64,000 nucleotides of DNA, taken from NCBI RefSeq assembly GCF_000183425.1, contig NC_014759.1:2077001-2141000 (forward strand), given 5' to 3'. This stretch comes from Marivirga tractuosa DSM 4126 (GTDB taxonomy: Bacteria; Bacteroidota; Bacteroidia; Cytophagales; Cyclobacteriaceae). Under the pieces are notes generated by a model that was given only the letters and a program-made list of their open reading frames with translations, was not told the DNA's origin and ran no database searches. This document shows, one piece after another, positions 10,201 to 18,887 of this stretch (position 1 is the first letter of the stretch; each line of letters begins with the position of its first letter). Position numbers and translations under genes: made by a program.

Positions 10201-10621
10201 TAAAATCTATAAAAAAATACAAGGAGTCACTGTACAGATTATTACTGTATTGATAAATCTCACTATCAAAATCATATTTAATATTTCTGACAGCATCAGC
10301 ATAGAAATACACTGATTCTCCTGCTTCAAAAGTGCTATTTTGATTAGCACTAATTTTCACAGGAATTGGCTGTGGATCAAAAGGATATTCAACTGCATTA
10401 GATTGAGGAATATGGCCACCTGGCATTCCATAAACTTGAATACGATTGGGATCAATTTCTTGAGCATTTAAACCACTTGATTCAATTAAAGACAAATCGA
10501 TCTTATGAACGCCCTCTTCCGTAGTTGCTACCTTTACAAGTCCTTCTTTTTGTAGAATAGATTGACTACTTAGGTGGTGAAAAGCAGAAATGGTCAATAT
10601 AATACTGAGAAAGTATTTCAA
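7244..10621 (-). CDS. porU: Type IX secretion system sortase PorU
   Basis: 1,125 residues. A signal peptide (about 1-19) and a long beta-rich N-terminal region precede a gingipain-type C25 peptidase domain (about 395-760). The catalytic dyad is visible as His in NYIGHGSENSW (about residue 642) and Cys in VTATCEYGRF (about 675). A beta-sandwich region follows, and the protein ends in a sorting-type C-terminal domain (FVMYPNPASEEVNFKF to KKLIVIN). PorU removes the C-terminal signals of secreted proteins and attaches them to lipopolysaccharide at the cell surface. It is the first gene of the porU-porV unit. Confidence 0.94.
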   Translation of the reverse strand: MKYFLSIILTISAFHHLSSQSILQKEGLVKVATTEEGVHKIDLSLIESSGLNAQEIDPNRIQVYGMPGGHIPQSNAVEYPFDPQPIPVKISANQNSTFEAGESVYFYADAVRNIKYDFDSEIYQYSNNLYSDSLYFFIDFNGNDINLIETLNSNATQADKIINWFDAIYYHEIDETNILRSGREWFGESFSVNKSQTFSFPISHELAQSKEVGLTTQYVAQTYSPANLNISLNNFDLASEGLTTVSDFTIFPYREKGEIVKNNSTISTSLLSGNELSIKITHEALGSGRSDGYLDYVFLTVPEKLKINNKQIVVRNRVFQTDGVYELKFEGLTSSHSVWDVTDLINYKELNLENQSFNFSQSDALGERKFVVFEQATAHIPTFIDEISPQSIKNSNSPDYLIITYDEFFQEANELAQYRRTHNGYDVEVVQVSKIFNEFGSGRRDVAAIRNYIKYFYQRNPTKLKYVLMFGASSYDYKNRVNDNTNLVPVYQSRNSLHPVFTYASDDFYGFMDESEGVWEEVSNNIDDVDIGIGRIPVKSRAEAKDVINKIIHYESSPQVFDKWRNDLYFIADDEDGNLHHRDSEVLSEYVIDNFGFYNINKLYLGAFEQEVFASTQRSPKMRAAINNMAEKGALIVNYIGHGSENSWSNEAILIKSMVDDWNNLDRLPLFVTATCEYGRFDNPTIVSGAQEMLLKADGGAIALLTTSRPVESSSNATLNRAFFENVFKTENGKPQKLGDIIRSTKNSGIVGVKNRNFILLGDPAVTLAEPQNNLKIENVVNENGSTDTLNSMSKITVSGIVKNSSNQKISNFNGILTAELYDKPRESSTIDASENEFNFLTYDQVIYRGKSFVENGEFDFTFYVPKEIDYKVDNGKFSLYAKQEGALSDASGFNDDFLIGGSSPLANQDNIGPDISLFLNDRDFVNGGKTGSNVELIIDLFDEHGISVANSNINPGIRFSIDGNEAININDFFYYDLDSYQEGSISYNVSNLEEGDHFLTVTALDVFNNKSKATIEFEVVGNDQLSILDFVMYPNPASEEVNFKFRQNRKNEEVEFSYQILNNQGKLIYSHSYSTINDLRKDVWNLKDYNGKKLSPGIYFVRVFLRSVEDNAKTDQFKKLIVIN

Positions 10622-10731
10622 GTGTTTTTTGTTGTTTTCAAAGGTCAGCCCTAATAAATCAATATGTTATAGAATTCACTTATTTTTTATGAACTACTGT
10701 GGATCAATAGCTTAACAGCTTATCACTAGAA

Positions 10732-11418
10732 TTAATTTCTAGGAAACAAAGTAAATTTGATCATCGATAATAGAATATAAAGCAGGATAACGACCGGTAT
10801 ACCAGAAAATTGAAAAATACTGATTAAAATTATAGCCATTAAAATAGTTAAGTACCTAAAAATATTATCCTTGATCTTAAAATTTTTAAATTTTAATGCA
10901 ATCATCGGTAATTCTGCCACCAACAATAATGAAAACACAACAGAGATAGTTAGCAAAGCGGGAATTTTAAATAAAAATTCTAGCATTTGCATATCTCCAA
11001 GATAAAACAGAAAGCCAACAAACAATGCATTAGCAGGCGTTGGCAAGCCTATAAATTCTTCTGATTGTCGAGTGTCAATATTGAATTTCGCCAAGCGGAT
11101 AGCAGAAAAAACTGCGATCAAAAATGCTGTAAAACTTAAGATACCCGCATCATTCATTTGTAAGAATTGGAAAAGAACGTAAGAAGGCAAAAACCCAAAC
11201 GTCACCATATCAGCCAAGGAGTCCAGTTGCTTCCCGATTTCGGAATGGACTTTTAGCAATCGTGCTAACATTCCATCTAAAAAATCAAAAAGTGCTGCCA
11301 AAACAATACAGAAAGCTACCCATTCAAACTCAAACTGACTCGCAAAATAAACACCAACAGCTCCTGTAAAAAGATTAGCTGATGTAATGATGTTCGGAAT
11401 ATTTTTTTTTATCATCAT
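10732..11418 (-). CDS. pssA: CDP-diacylglycerol--serine O-phosphatidyltransferase
   Basis: 228 residues. The CDP-alcohol phosphatidyltransferase signature is complete: Asp45, Asp48-Gly49, Ala52-Arg53, Gly62, Asp66 and Asp70 within DFLDGMLARLLK...GKQLDSLAD. About six to eight hydrophobic segments span the rest, as expected for an inner membrane enzyme. It makes phosphatidylserine, the precursor of phosphatidylethanolamine. The IPNIITSANLFTG start is typical of the serine-specific type rather than PgsA. It begins 3 bp after the metallo-hydrolase gene, so the two are cotranscribed. Confidence 0.92.
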   Translation of the reverse strand: MMIKKNIPNIITSANLFTGAVGVYFASQFEFEWVAFCIVLAALFDFLDGMLARLLKVHSEIGKQLDSLADMVTFGFLPSYVLFQFLQMNDAGILSFTAFLIAVFSAIRLAKFNIDTRQSEEFIGLPTPANALFVGFLFYLGDMQMLEFLFKIPALLTISVVFSLLLVAELPMIALKFKNFKIKDNIFRYLTILMAIILISIFQFSGIPVVILLYILLSMIKFTLFPRN

Positions 11419-11421
11419 CTT

Positions 11422-12066
11422 CTATTTTATGGCACAGAAAGGATTAGAGACTTTTTCTTTTCCTAAGGTGGTTTCCGGACCATGTCCGCAATAGACTTTC
11501 ACATCATCATGATATTTAAAAAGTTTATTTTGAATACTACTAATCAATGTATCATGGTCACCACCTGGTAAATCAGTTCTACCTATACTTCCATCAAATA
11601 ACACATCCCCTCCTATAAAAACCTTTTCTTTCTCATTCATAAATCCGATATGTCCAGGGGCATGCCCAGGCAGGAATAAAACTTCAAATTCGATATTACC
11701 AATTTTGTGAATATCACCCTCCTTTAAAAAATGATCAGGTTGTGAAGGTTGATAATTAGCAAACCCGTAAGCAGCAGAATAAGTTGGGACTGCTTCTAAA
11801 ATTGGCAGATCCTTTTCATGCATATATAAATCTACCCCAAACTTATCTTTCACAAAAGCATTACCCAAAACATGATCTATATGGCAATGTGTATTTATTA
11901 ATTGCTGAACATTCAAGCCTTCCGTTTTAATGAAATTCACCAACTCATCTTGTTCATACCCTTCATAACAGCCTGGGTCAATTATGGCTGCATTTTTGCT
12001 GTCATCGTATACCACATAGGTATTCTCCATGAAAGGATTAAAAACAAATTGCTTTATGTTTATCAT
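11422..12066 (-). CDS. Metallo-beta-lactamase-fold hydrolase, glyoxalase II-like
   Basis: 214 residues. All metal ligands of the fold are present: THCHIDH (His60, His62, Asp64, His65), His in PGHAPGHIGF, Asp in GGDVLFDGSIGR and His in YCGHGPETT. Length and motifs fit the short hydroxyacylglutathione hydrolase-like group common in Bacteroidota, where the substrate is usually unknown. It is first in a two-gene unit with pssA. No signal peptide is seen, so it is probably cytoplasmic. Confidence 0.88.
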   Translation of the reverse strand: MINIKQFVFNPFMENTYVVYDDSKNAAIIDPGCYEGYEQDELVNFIKTEGLNVQQLINTHCHIDHVLGNAFVKDKFGVDLYMHEKDLPILEAVPTYSAAYGFANYQPSQPDHFLKEGDIHKIGNIEFEVLFLPGHAPGHIGFMNEKEKVFIGGDVLFDGSIGRTDLPGGDHDTLISSIQNKLFKYHDDVKVYCGHGPETTLGKEKVSNPFCAIK

Positions 12067-12188
12067 ATCATTAAAGTTTGATGCAAATTTGCTGAAATTA
12101 AAACTGTTTGCCTAAAATAAGGATTACTAAATAGTGAGTTTTAAGCAAAATCAGGAAGAATTAACAAATATTATAAACCAATTAATGT

Positions 12189-13247
12189 ATGAAAGTTGAT
12201 TTCATAATAGTGGGGCATGGTTTAGCTTCAGTAGCTGTGATCGAACATCTCATCAAACAGGATGCATCTTTTATAGTTTTTTCGGACGAAAACCCTAATT
12301 CAAGCTCTAAAGTGGCAGCAGGATTATACAATCCAGTAACTGGCAGGAAAATGAAGCAAACCTGGATGGCGGAGCAACTTTTCCCTTATCTCGAAGAATT
12401 TTATGGCGGTTTGGAGAAATCACTTAAGGCTAAATTCCTACATAAAAAGGCTATTTACAGACCTTTCCTTTCATTAGAAGATCAAAATGATTGGATGGCT
12501 AAACAAAATACAAATAACCAATTTATTAAAGATACTTTCACAAATTCTCAATTTAGTGAATTTATCAGCGATGAATTTGGTGGCATTTTACTTAATCATA
12601 GTGGATTTTTAGATGTGAGCACAATGCTTGATCGGCACAAAGAAAAGCTAATAGATAATAAGCAATTGACAAAGGAGAAATTGGAATACGAGAAATTAAT
12701 AGTAAATGAAAGTCAAATCAATTATAAAGAAATAGAAAGCAAAAAGATCATTTTTTGTGATGGCCCTTTGAGCCGAAACCCTTTTTTTGAATGGCTCCCA
12801 ACCGCTCCCGTAAAAGGAGAAATTCTTCATATCAAGACAGAAAAGCCATTACCCGATGATCTGATTTTCAACAGAGGTGTTTTTTTAGTTAATAATCCAC
12901 ATCATGATTACTACAGAGTGGGAGCAACATATGAGTGGAAAAATCTAGACTATCAACCCACAGAGAAAGCTAGAAAGCAGTTAATTGACAAACTGGATGA
13001 TTTGCTCCAACTTAAATATCAAATTTTAGATCAAGTTGCCGGGATAAGACCAGCTAGTAAAGACAGACGTCCATTAATTGGGAACCATCCCGAAAGAAAG
13101 AACGTATTTATCTTCAACGGATTAGGCACAAAAGGAGTATCGCTAGCCCCCTATTTTGCTCGTCAGTTTGTAAATTCAATATTTAATTTCGAAAAATTGA
13201 ACGATGAAGTAAACATAAACCGTTATTATCCATTATATTCAAATTAG
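12189..13247 (+). CDS. FAD-dependent oxidoreductase of the DAO family
   Basis: 352 residues. It opens with the dinucleotide-binding fold VDFIIVGHGLASVAVIEHL and contains SSKVAAGLYNPVTGRKMKQTW. The C-terminal FAD motif is GIRPASKDRRPLIGNHPERKNVFIFNGLGTKG, whose R-P and FNGLGTKG elements are typical of D-amino acid oxidase/MnmC-like proteins. No methyltransferase or MnmC N-terminal domain is attached, and no neighbour defines the substrate. Its stop is 1 bp before the next start, so it is cotranscribed with the large outer membrane protein gene. Confidence 0.8.
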   Translation: MKVDFIIVGHGLASVAVIEHLIKQDASFIVFSDENPNSSSKVAAGLYNPVTGRKMKQTWMAEQLFPYLEEFYGGLEKSLKAKFLHKKAIYRPFLSLEDQNDWMAKQNTNNQFIKDTFTNSQFSEFISDEFGGILLNHSGFLDVSTMLDRHKEKLIDNKQLTKEKLEYEKLIVNESQINYKEIESKKIIFCDGPLSRNPFFEWLPTAPVKGEILHIKTEKPLPDDLIFNRGVFLVNNPHHDYYRVGATYEWKNLDYQPTEKARKQLIDKLDDLLQLKYQILDQVAGIRPASKDRRPLIGNHPERKNVFIFNGLGTKGVSLAPYFARQFVNSIFNFEKLNDEVNINRYYPLYSN

Positions 13248-13248
13248 T

Positions 13249-16200
13249 ATGAATTGGAGAATTATTAAATACACCACATTTTTTTTCAGCATCATTTTTT
13301 TGATGGTGTCTGGCTCATTATTTTCTCAAAATGCAGAAGAAGTTTATGGTAAAAGCAGAATACAATACCGCTTCTTTGAATGGAAGTATTACAGCACCCC
13401 TCATTTTGATGTTTATTACTACTATGGAGGCCAAAAGCTTGCTAAGCAAGTGGCCGAAAACATTGAAGAAGAATTCCTTAGAATTACTGACATAATGGGC
13501 TATGCTCCTTTTGACAAGACAAAAATATTTATCTTCAATAGTAATTTAGATCTCAATCAAAGTAATGTTGGATTGAATGAGGCTCAATTTAGTATTAGCG
13601 GGCAAACCAATTTTTTAAAGACCCATATAGAACTCGCTTTTGAAGGATCCTACAATGAATTCAATGAAGAATTGATATACAAAATATCAAAGCTTTATGT
13701 GAAAGACATGCTTTTTGGGGGCGGAATAGTCTCTGAAGTGTTTCAATCAAACTCATTATTTACAGTTCCTGATTGGTTTGTGGATGGAGTAGCCGCCTAT
13801 ATTGCTTATGGGTGGAGTGCAGAAATGGACGACTTTATACGTTCATTTTTAATAAGAAACCAAGCAGACAATATTGATAAACTAGATGGAAAGGAGGCGC
13901 AATTAGCCGGACAGTCCATTTGGAATTTTATTTCAGAAAAATACGGAAGGATCAATATTTCTAACACCTTAAACCTCACTAGGATTATTAGAAATGAGAA
14001 AAAAAGTATTACAAATACATTAGGCATGGATTACCGAGTGTTCTTAAATGAATACAGGTATTTCTACATTAACAATTTCTCAGATATAGAAACGGAACAA
14101 CCCTCAAATAAAAACCAACTCTCAAAACCTTGGAGGAAAGACCTAGTCTATAAATCCAAATTAAGTCCAAATGGTGAATTTTTAGCTTACTCAACAAATA
14201 ATAAAGGCAAGTACAAAGTTAAGATTAGAGATATAGAAAGTGGTAGCGAAAAGACGGTTCTCAGAGGTGGTCAAAAAAAATTAAAGGACAATTTTTATGT
14301 TGATGCACCTGTATTTGACTGGGGTGATAGCACCACACTCGGAATTGTCAATTATGAGAGAGGTATTAACATATTATATCTATACGACCCGTATACAAAC
14401 AAATTTCAAAAGAGAGATTTAAGAAGATTTGATCAGGTAAACCATATGGATATTTATCCAAACGGGAAAACAGCGGTTTTAAGTGCAAATGTCAACGCTC
14501 AATCAGATCTTTACTTAATCAGTACCGGAAGACCTAATATCAGAAGATTAACTAATGATGTATTTGATAATCTATACCCTTCTTTTATACCTTCTACCAA
14601 AAGAATAGTATTTGCCTCTAATAGAAAAAGTGATTCCCTTTCAACTGAATTCAAGTACGAGGATGTTACTGATAACTACAATCTATTTGAGTTAGACATT
14701 GATCAACCCTCTCAACTGAAACAATTAACCAACTACTTTGGGCAAATTACCCACATCACAATTCCTGACTCTTCTACTGCATTTTATTTGAGTGATAAAT
14801 CAGGGATTTTCAATTTATATAGACTGGATCTCAATAAAAACACATCCAAACAGATAACAGCATTTGGATCAGGGATAAAACAATATGACATCTTACCTGA
14901 ATTCAATTACTTTACCTATGTTATGGATTTTAATGGTGAAGAGAAGTTTTACTTGGAAAAGAATTTCAATTCAAATGAAGGTAAATTTCTACCCTCAACA
15001 TTAAGAAAACAAGTCCAACTAAGTAGAAATATTAACAGTCCATCGAATAAGGAAGAAAATAAGAGCCCTGAAATTGAAATATCCAGTAGACCAATCAACG
15101 TTTCTGACTCAATAGAAATGGAGGCCAATGAAAAAATTAATGCTGACATTAAGGATACTGGCAAGCTAAACGCAGATGACTTTGAATTTCAAAAACAGAT
15201 GTTTGAGGCAAGACCAGAAGAAAGTTCATTGATGAAAAATCTTAACAAATTAAGAAGCAAGGCCGGTACTATGGGGCCTTTTGATTATGAGCCGACATTT
15301 ACAACCGATAATGTAACAGCCTCATGGTTAATAGACCCACTTGTTGGTCTATCTATTTATTCAAGATATCAAATGAATGATTTAAGGGAAAACAATAAAT
15401 TCAATGGTGGATTTAATTTCTCTTTACGAGATTTTAAAAGTGGATTGGTTTTCGGTGAGTATCACTATCTTGAAAGATTAGTAGATTATAGCGTTCGTTT
15501 TGAAAGAGAAGTATATGCTAAAAATTTAAACAATAGAGAGACCGAACAAATTTACTCTTTAAATACATTGAGTTTTGGAGGATCATTCCCACTTTCCAAC
15601 ACTTCTAACATAAGTTTTAAGCCCCATTTTGCATTCAAACAATTTTCTGAAACCAGCACATTTGTACTAAACCAAAGAGGTAGCTTAAAAAAAGACCCGC
15701 TTCAAAACGAATTTCTGTTTGGCGGAAAAATTGAATACGTTTTTGATAACTCTGAGCCCATTGGATTAAATATGAGACAAGGGTTAAGAGGGAAAGTAGC
15801 CATTGAGAATTATACCAGCGGTTTTGGAGAAGGAGAATCTTTTAGCAAGCTCTATTTAGACTTTAGAAATTATCAAAAAGTATTTAGGGAAATCACTTTT
15901 GCAAGTCGACTCTATGCTGGAGCTTTTTTCGGTAAAAATTCTCCATACTTCATGCTAGGAGGAGTAGACAACTGGGTTTTCCAGAAAATAAATGAACCTG
16001 GCCCTAATGAGGAGTTAGCCCCTGAAGAAAACCCTCTAGCACTTACTACTGCGGAAAATCCTATATTTAACTCCAACATATTGTTTCATGAATTTGTAAC
16101 GGGTTTAAGAGGATTTCAATTAAATGAATTTAGTGGTAAAAACGTTATACTATTAAGTAATGAGCTTAGACTCCCCATTTTCAGAGTGTTAAGCAATAAT

Positions 16201-16497
16201 ACAATGACATCTGATTTTGCTAAAAACTTCCAATTTATTGGTTTTTATGATATCGGTACTGCTTGGCTGGGTGGAAGTCCATGGGATCAGGACAACAGCA
16301 TCAATCGCCAAAATATTGAAAAAGATAATTTTAAGGCTGTCATTAGAAATTATAAAAACCCATGGTTATCTTCGCTTGGCTTAGGTATACGTACTACAGT
16401 TTTGGGCTATTATATAAGACTTGATTACGCTTATCCGATTGAAGATTACATAGTTCAGGATCCAAAATTAAGTTTAAGCATCGGCTACGACTTCTAA
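13249..16497 (+). CDS. Large surface/outer membrane protein: degenerate peptidase-MA-like domain, TolB-like propeller and C-terminal barrel
   Basis: 1,082 residues. A signal peptide (about 1-26) is followed by a region starting YSTPHFDVYYYYGG that resembles the peptidase MA-like (gluzincin) domain, including PDWFVDGVAAYIAYG where a metallopeptidase has its WLSEG element, but no HExxH is visible. Residues about 290-570 hold repeated PD40/TolB-like blades (SPNGEFLAYSTNN, YPSFIPSTKRIVFASNR). After a charged linker, the last 400 residues look like an Omp85/BamA-type barrel with a terminal aromatic strand (PKLSLSIGYDF). The function is unknown; surface assembly or sensing is an inference. Translationally close to the upstream oxidoreductase. 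Confidence 0.75.
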   Translation: MNWRIIKYTTFFFSIIFLMVSGSLFSQNAEEVYGKSRIQYRFFEWKYYSTPHFDVYYYYGGQKLAKQVAENIEEEFLRITDIMGYAPFDKTKIFIFNSNLDLNQSNVGLNEAQFSISGQTNFLKTHIELAFEGSYNEFNEELIYKISKLYVKDMLFGGGIVSEVFQSNSLFTVPDWFVDGVAAYIAYGWSAEMDDFIRSFLIRNQADNIDKLDGKEAQLAGQSIWNFISEKYGRINISNTLNLTRIIRNEKKSITNTLGMDYRVFLNEYRYFYINNFSDIETEQPSNKNQLSKPWRKDLVYKSKLSPNGEFLAYSTNNKGKYKVKIRDIESGSEKTVLRGGQKKLKDNFYVDAPVFDWGDSTTLGIVNYERGINILYLYDPYTNKFQKRDLRRFDQVNHMDIYPNGKTAVLSANVNAQSDLYLISTGRPNIRRLTNDVFDNLYPSFIPSTKRIVFASNRKSDSLSTEFKYEDVTDNYNLFELDIDQPSQLKQLTNYFGQITHITIPDSSTAFYLSDKSGIFNLYRLDLNKNTSKQITAFGSGIKQYDILPEFNYFTYVMDFNGEEKFYLEKNFNSNEGKFLPSTLRKQVQLSRNINSPSNKEENKSPEIEISSRPINVSDSIEMEANEKINADIKDTGKLNADDFEFQKQMFEARPEESSLMKNLNKLRSKAGTMGPFDYEPTFTTDNVTASWLIDPLVGLSIYSRYQMNDLRENNKFNGGFNFSLRDFKSGLVFGEYHYLERLVDYSVRFEREVYAKNLNNRETEQIYSLNTLSFGGSFPLSNTSNISFKPHFAFKQFSETSTFVLNQRGSLKKDPLQNEFLFGGKIEYVFDNSEPIGLNMRQGLRGKVAIENYTSGFGEGESFSKLYLDFRNYQKVFREITFASRLYAGAFFGKNSPYFMLGGVDNWVFQKINEPGPNEELAPEENPLALTTAENPIFNSNILFHEFVTGLRGFQLNEFSGKNVILLSNELRLPIFRVLSNNTMTSDFAKNFQFIGFYDIGTAWLGGSPWDQDNSINRQNIEKDNFKAVIRNYKNPWLSSLGLGIRTTVLGYYIRLDYAYPIEDYIVQDPKLSLSIGYDF

Positions 16498-16531
16498 TCC
16501 ATATTTTTTTAATAAATTTCGACTGTTTAAT

Positions 16532-16561
16532 AATCATTTCGAGATTCGACTCGAAATGATT
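16532..16561. terminator. Perfect 12-bp hairpin after the large outer membrane gene
   Basis: AATCATTTCGAG (16532-16543) and CTCGAAATGATT (16550-16561) pair perfectly around a six-base loop. There is no long T run on either side, so it is a weak terminator or an RNA-end stabiliser rather than a textbook terminator. Confidence 0.5.
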
Positions 16562-16595
16562 TGAGTGAATATCTAACTATAGATTTTAATAATCC

Positions 16596-17474
16596 ATGAT
16601 TAAATCAATGACTGGCTTTGGCATTGCTGAAGCACAAAACGATAGCATTACTATTGAGGTAGAAATTAAAACGCTTAATTCTAAATTTTTAGACTTATCC
16701 TTAAAACTTCCTAAAATTTTAAATGCCAAAGAAATTGAGGTCAGAAATTTAATTACAAAAATGCTAATCCGCGGAAAAGCATCAGTATCTATTAATATTT
16801 CCAAAAAGAACAAGCAGCTAGCCCTTCCTAATATCGACCAAGAACTTTTTGCAGCATACTTAGAGAAGCTTTCGGAGTTAGAAGAGCTAAATGGAAGAAA
16901 ATTTCATGATATCATGAAAATGTCATTGGATGCTCCAGAGATTATTAACTATGAAAATGATCAACTTAGTGAAGAAGATCAACTTTTGATCATTGATACA
17001 CTAAAAGGTGCATTAGAGAAATGCAACGAATTCAGGGAAGCAGAAGGCAAAACAGTTAGCGATATTTTGGCTGGCTACATCAATACCATTTCCGAAAAAT
17101 TAGAAAAAGCAAAAGATATTGAGCCTAAAAGAATGGAGAAAATCCGCACACGACTGCAGAACAATATTAAAGAATTAACGCTATCTGTGGATTATGATCA
17201 AGAAAGACTAGAACAAGAATTAATTTACTATTCTGAAAAATTGGATGTAAATGAAGAAATTGAACGCTTATCCATTCACCTGAAATATTTCTTGGAAACG
17301 CTTAAAAGCAATGCAGAATCCCATGGTAAGAAATTGGGCTTTATCAGTCAAGAAATTGGAAGGGAAATCAACACTTTGGGCTCAAAAGCAAATGATTCTG
17401 ATTTGCAAGAGCAGGTAATTCAAATGAAAGAAGAACTGGAAAAAATTAAAGAGCAGAGTTTGAATGTTCTTTAA
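16596..17474 (+). CDS. yicC: YicC family endoribonuclease-like protein
   Basis: 292 residues. The start MIKSMTGFGIAE is the family hallmark, and the C-terminal DUF1732 region contains KSNAESHGKKLGFISQEIGREINTLGSKAND, also strongly conserved. YicC proteins are reported as ribonucleases involved in small-RNA turnover in Escherichia coli; whether that holds here is unknown. In many genomes gmk follows yicC, but here the next genes are unrelated. Cytoplasmic, no signal peptide. Confidence 0.9.
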   Translation: MIKSMTGFGIAEAQNDSITIEVEIKTLNSKFLDLSLKLPKILNAKEIEVRNLITKMLIRGKASVSINISKKNKQLALPNIDQELFAAYLEKLSELEELNGRKFHDIMKMSLDAPEIINYENDQLSEEDQLLIIDTLKGALEKCNEFREAEGKTVSDILAGYINTISEKLEKAKDIEPKRMEKIRTRLQNNIKELTLSVDYDQERLEQELIYYSEKLDVNEEIERLSIHLKYFLETLKSNAESHGKKLGFISQEIGREINTLGSKANDSDLQEQVIQMKEELEKIKEQSLNVL

Positions 17475-17621
17475 GTAGGGCTTGCTTAAAAACAGCTAAC
17501 TTAAAAAATAAATTGAATATAGTGTCCTCGAGAGGATTATTATGAAATAGTTTTTAAGCATGTGCAAGACTTTTAAGGGAATTAATCATTTCTTTTAAAG
17601 CAGGTTCTAAGTAAAACACTA

Positions 17622-17658
17622 AATTGGAAATTGCCGTATAAGTTCGCAATTTCCAATT
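17622..17658. terminator. 13-bp inverted repeat between yicC and the DUF6702 gene
   Basis: AATTGGAAATTGC (17622-17634) and GCAATTTCCAATT (17646-17658) are perfect complements around an 11-base loop, between two convergent genes. The T run is poor on both sides. Probable bidirectional transcript end; a small repeat is the alternative. Confidence 0.45.
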
Positions 17659-17688
17659 CCATAATTCGTAATTATAAATTCGTAATTT

Positions 17689-18189
17689 TTAATAAACCTC
17701 AAACTCCACTTCCTGAGTTCCGTCACCTTCTGTCAATCTTAAGGTTTTGATTTTACCGCCTAAATCGGTGTGGACAAGATTAGATTGGGTATCAAACTCA
17801 TCAAATAAAACCGTATTGGTGATTCTGAATTTTTCAGGCTTCCTTACTTTATAAATCTCCTGATATATCCATAGTACATTTTCCTCCAATTCGCTTCCGA
17901 TGTAGGTGATCTCCTGTTCTTTTCCATCTATCTCAACTGCAAATCTTTTGGAATAATAATCCTTTAACATGTCATCAATCTCTGCAGTGCTTTCCATTGC
18001 CAAAATATCAAGATTGACATTGTAATGCTTATTCAAGGTTTGCTCAAAATCATCCACAAACACTTTGTGCATGATTTGAACTGACTTTGTATCTTCTTTA
18101 TAAACCAAATCAGTAATGGAAACATAAAAGGGATGTAGCATTCCACTAAGCATCAGGAAAAAGCCGATAATAAAATTACTGTATAACAT
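17689..18189 (-). CDS. DUF6702 family protein
   Basis: 166 residues. A hydrophobic N-terminus (MLYSNFIIGFFLMLSGM) acts as signal peptide or anchor and is followed directly by HPFYVSITDLVYKEDTKSVQIMHKVFVDDFE, the conserved start of this family. The rest is predicted beta-rich and secreted. Function unknown. It is divergent from the HupE/UreJ gene only 84 bp away, and paired occurrence of these two families suggests a shared, possibly metal-related, role; that is inference. Confidence 0.75.
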   Translation of the reverse strand: MLYSNFIIGFFLMLSGMLHPFYVSITDLVYKEDTKSVQIMHKVFVDDFEQTLNKHYNVNLDILAMESTAEIDDMLKDYYSKRFAVEIDGKEQEITYIGSELEENVLWIYQEIYKVRKPEKFRITNTVLFDEFDTQSNLVHTDLGGKIKTLRLTEGDGTQEVEFEVY

Positions 18190-18214
18190 TTTTAGTAGTC
18201 TCGTGTCTGTTTTA

Positions 18215-18222
18215 CAAAATTA
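18215..18222 (-). promoter_or_regulatory. Possible -7 box for the DUF6702 gene
   Basis: Minus-strand TAATTTTG matches TAnnTTTG, 25 bp before the start at 18189, inside the divergent 84-bp region shared with the HupE gene. Confidence 0.35.
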
Positions 18223-18273
18223 TGGTAATATTATGTTTTGTTACCATAAAACTCAAAAATTACTTAAAAGGAT

Positions 18274-18861
18274 ATGTCAACTTTTAAAGCCTACTTTCTT
18301 GAAGGACTTGATCACATACTGGACATTAACGGATACGATCACATTTTATTCGTCTTGGCACTAGCTGCCATTTATTTAATGCGCGACTGGAGAAAGGTTC
18401 TGATTTTAATAACAGCCTTTACAATTGGTCATTCCATAACCCTAGCACTCTCCACGCTAAATTATGTAGTGATTAAACCAGAGTTAATTGAGTTTTTAAT
18501 TCCTGTCACCATTTTCATAACTGCATTTGCTAATCTGTTCAAAAAGGAAAGAGATTTGAAAAGCACCGGAAGTATGCAATTAAATTATATTTTCGCATTA
18601 CTTTTTGGTTTGATTCATGGCTTAGGTTTCAGTAATTATCTAAAAGCAATCCTAGGCAAAAACAGTTCTATAGTCATGGAATTATTGGCTTTCAATATAG
18701 GCTTGGAAGTAGGCCAAATCATTATAGTACTGGTCTTCTTGGTTTTATCTTTTATCTTTATAGATCTTTTTGGTTTAAAAAGAAGAGATTGGGTGCTAAT
18801 TGTCTCAAGTGCCATTGCAGGAATCGCTGTGACAATTATGATGGAAACAAAATTTTGGTAA
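18274..18861 (+). CDS. HupE/UreJ family membrane protein
   Basis: 195 residues, with about six hydrophobic segments. Conserved family features visible are GLDHILDINGYDHILFVLALA at the N-terminus, TIGHSITLALS and LIHGLGFSNYL, with several histidines that could bind metal. Family members are linked to nickel or cobalt uptake near hydrogenase and urease genes, but no such enzyme is in this window. Its last codons precede the M1 peptidase start by 26 bp, so both may be cotranscribed. Confidence 0.8.
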   Translation: MSTFKAYFLEGLDHILDINGYDHILFVLALAAIYLMRDWRKVLILITAFTIGHSITLALSTLNYVVIKPELIEFLIPVTIFITAFANLFKKERDLKSTGSMQLNYIFALLFGLIHGLGFSNYLKAILGKNSSIVMELLAFNIGLEVGQIIIVLVFLVLSFIFIDLFGLKRRDWVLIVSSAIAGIAVTIMMETKFW

Positions 18862-18887
18862 GTAGTACATTAAAAATTAAAATAGAT

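Noticed and set aside
18789..18887. N-terminal extension of the M1 peptidase
   Set aside because: It would overlap the HupE gene and put the signal peptide 33 residues inside the protein; ATG at 18888 is better.
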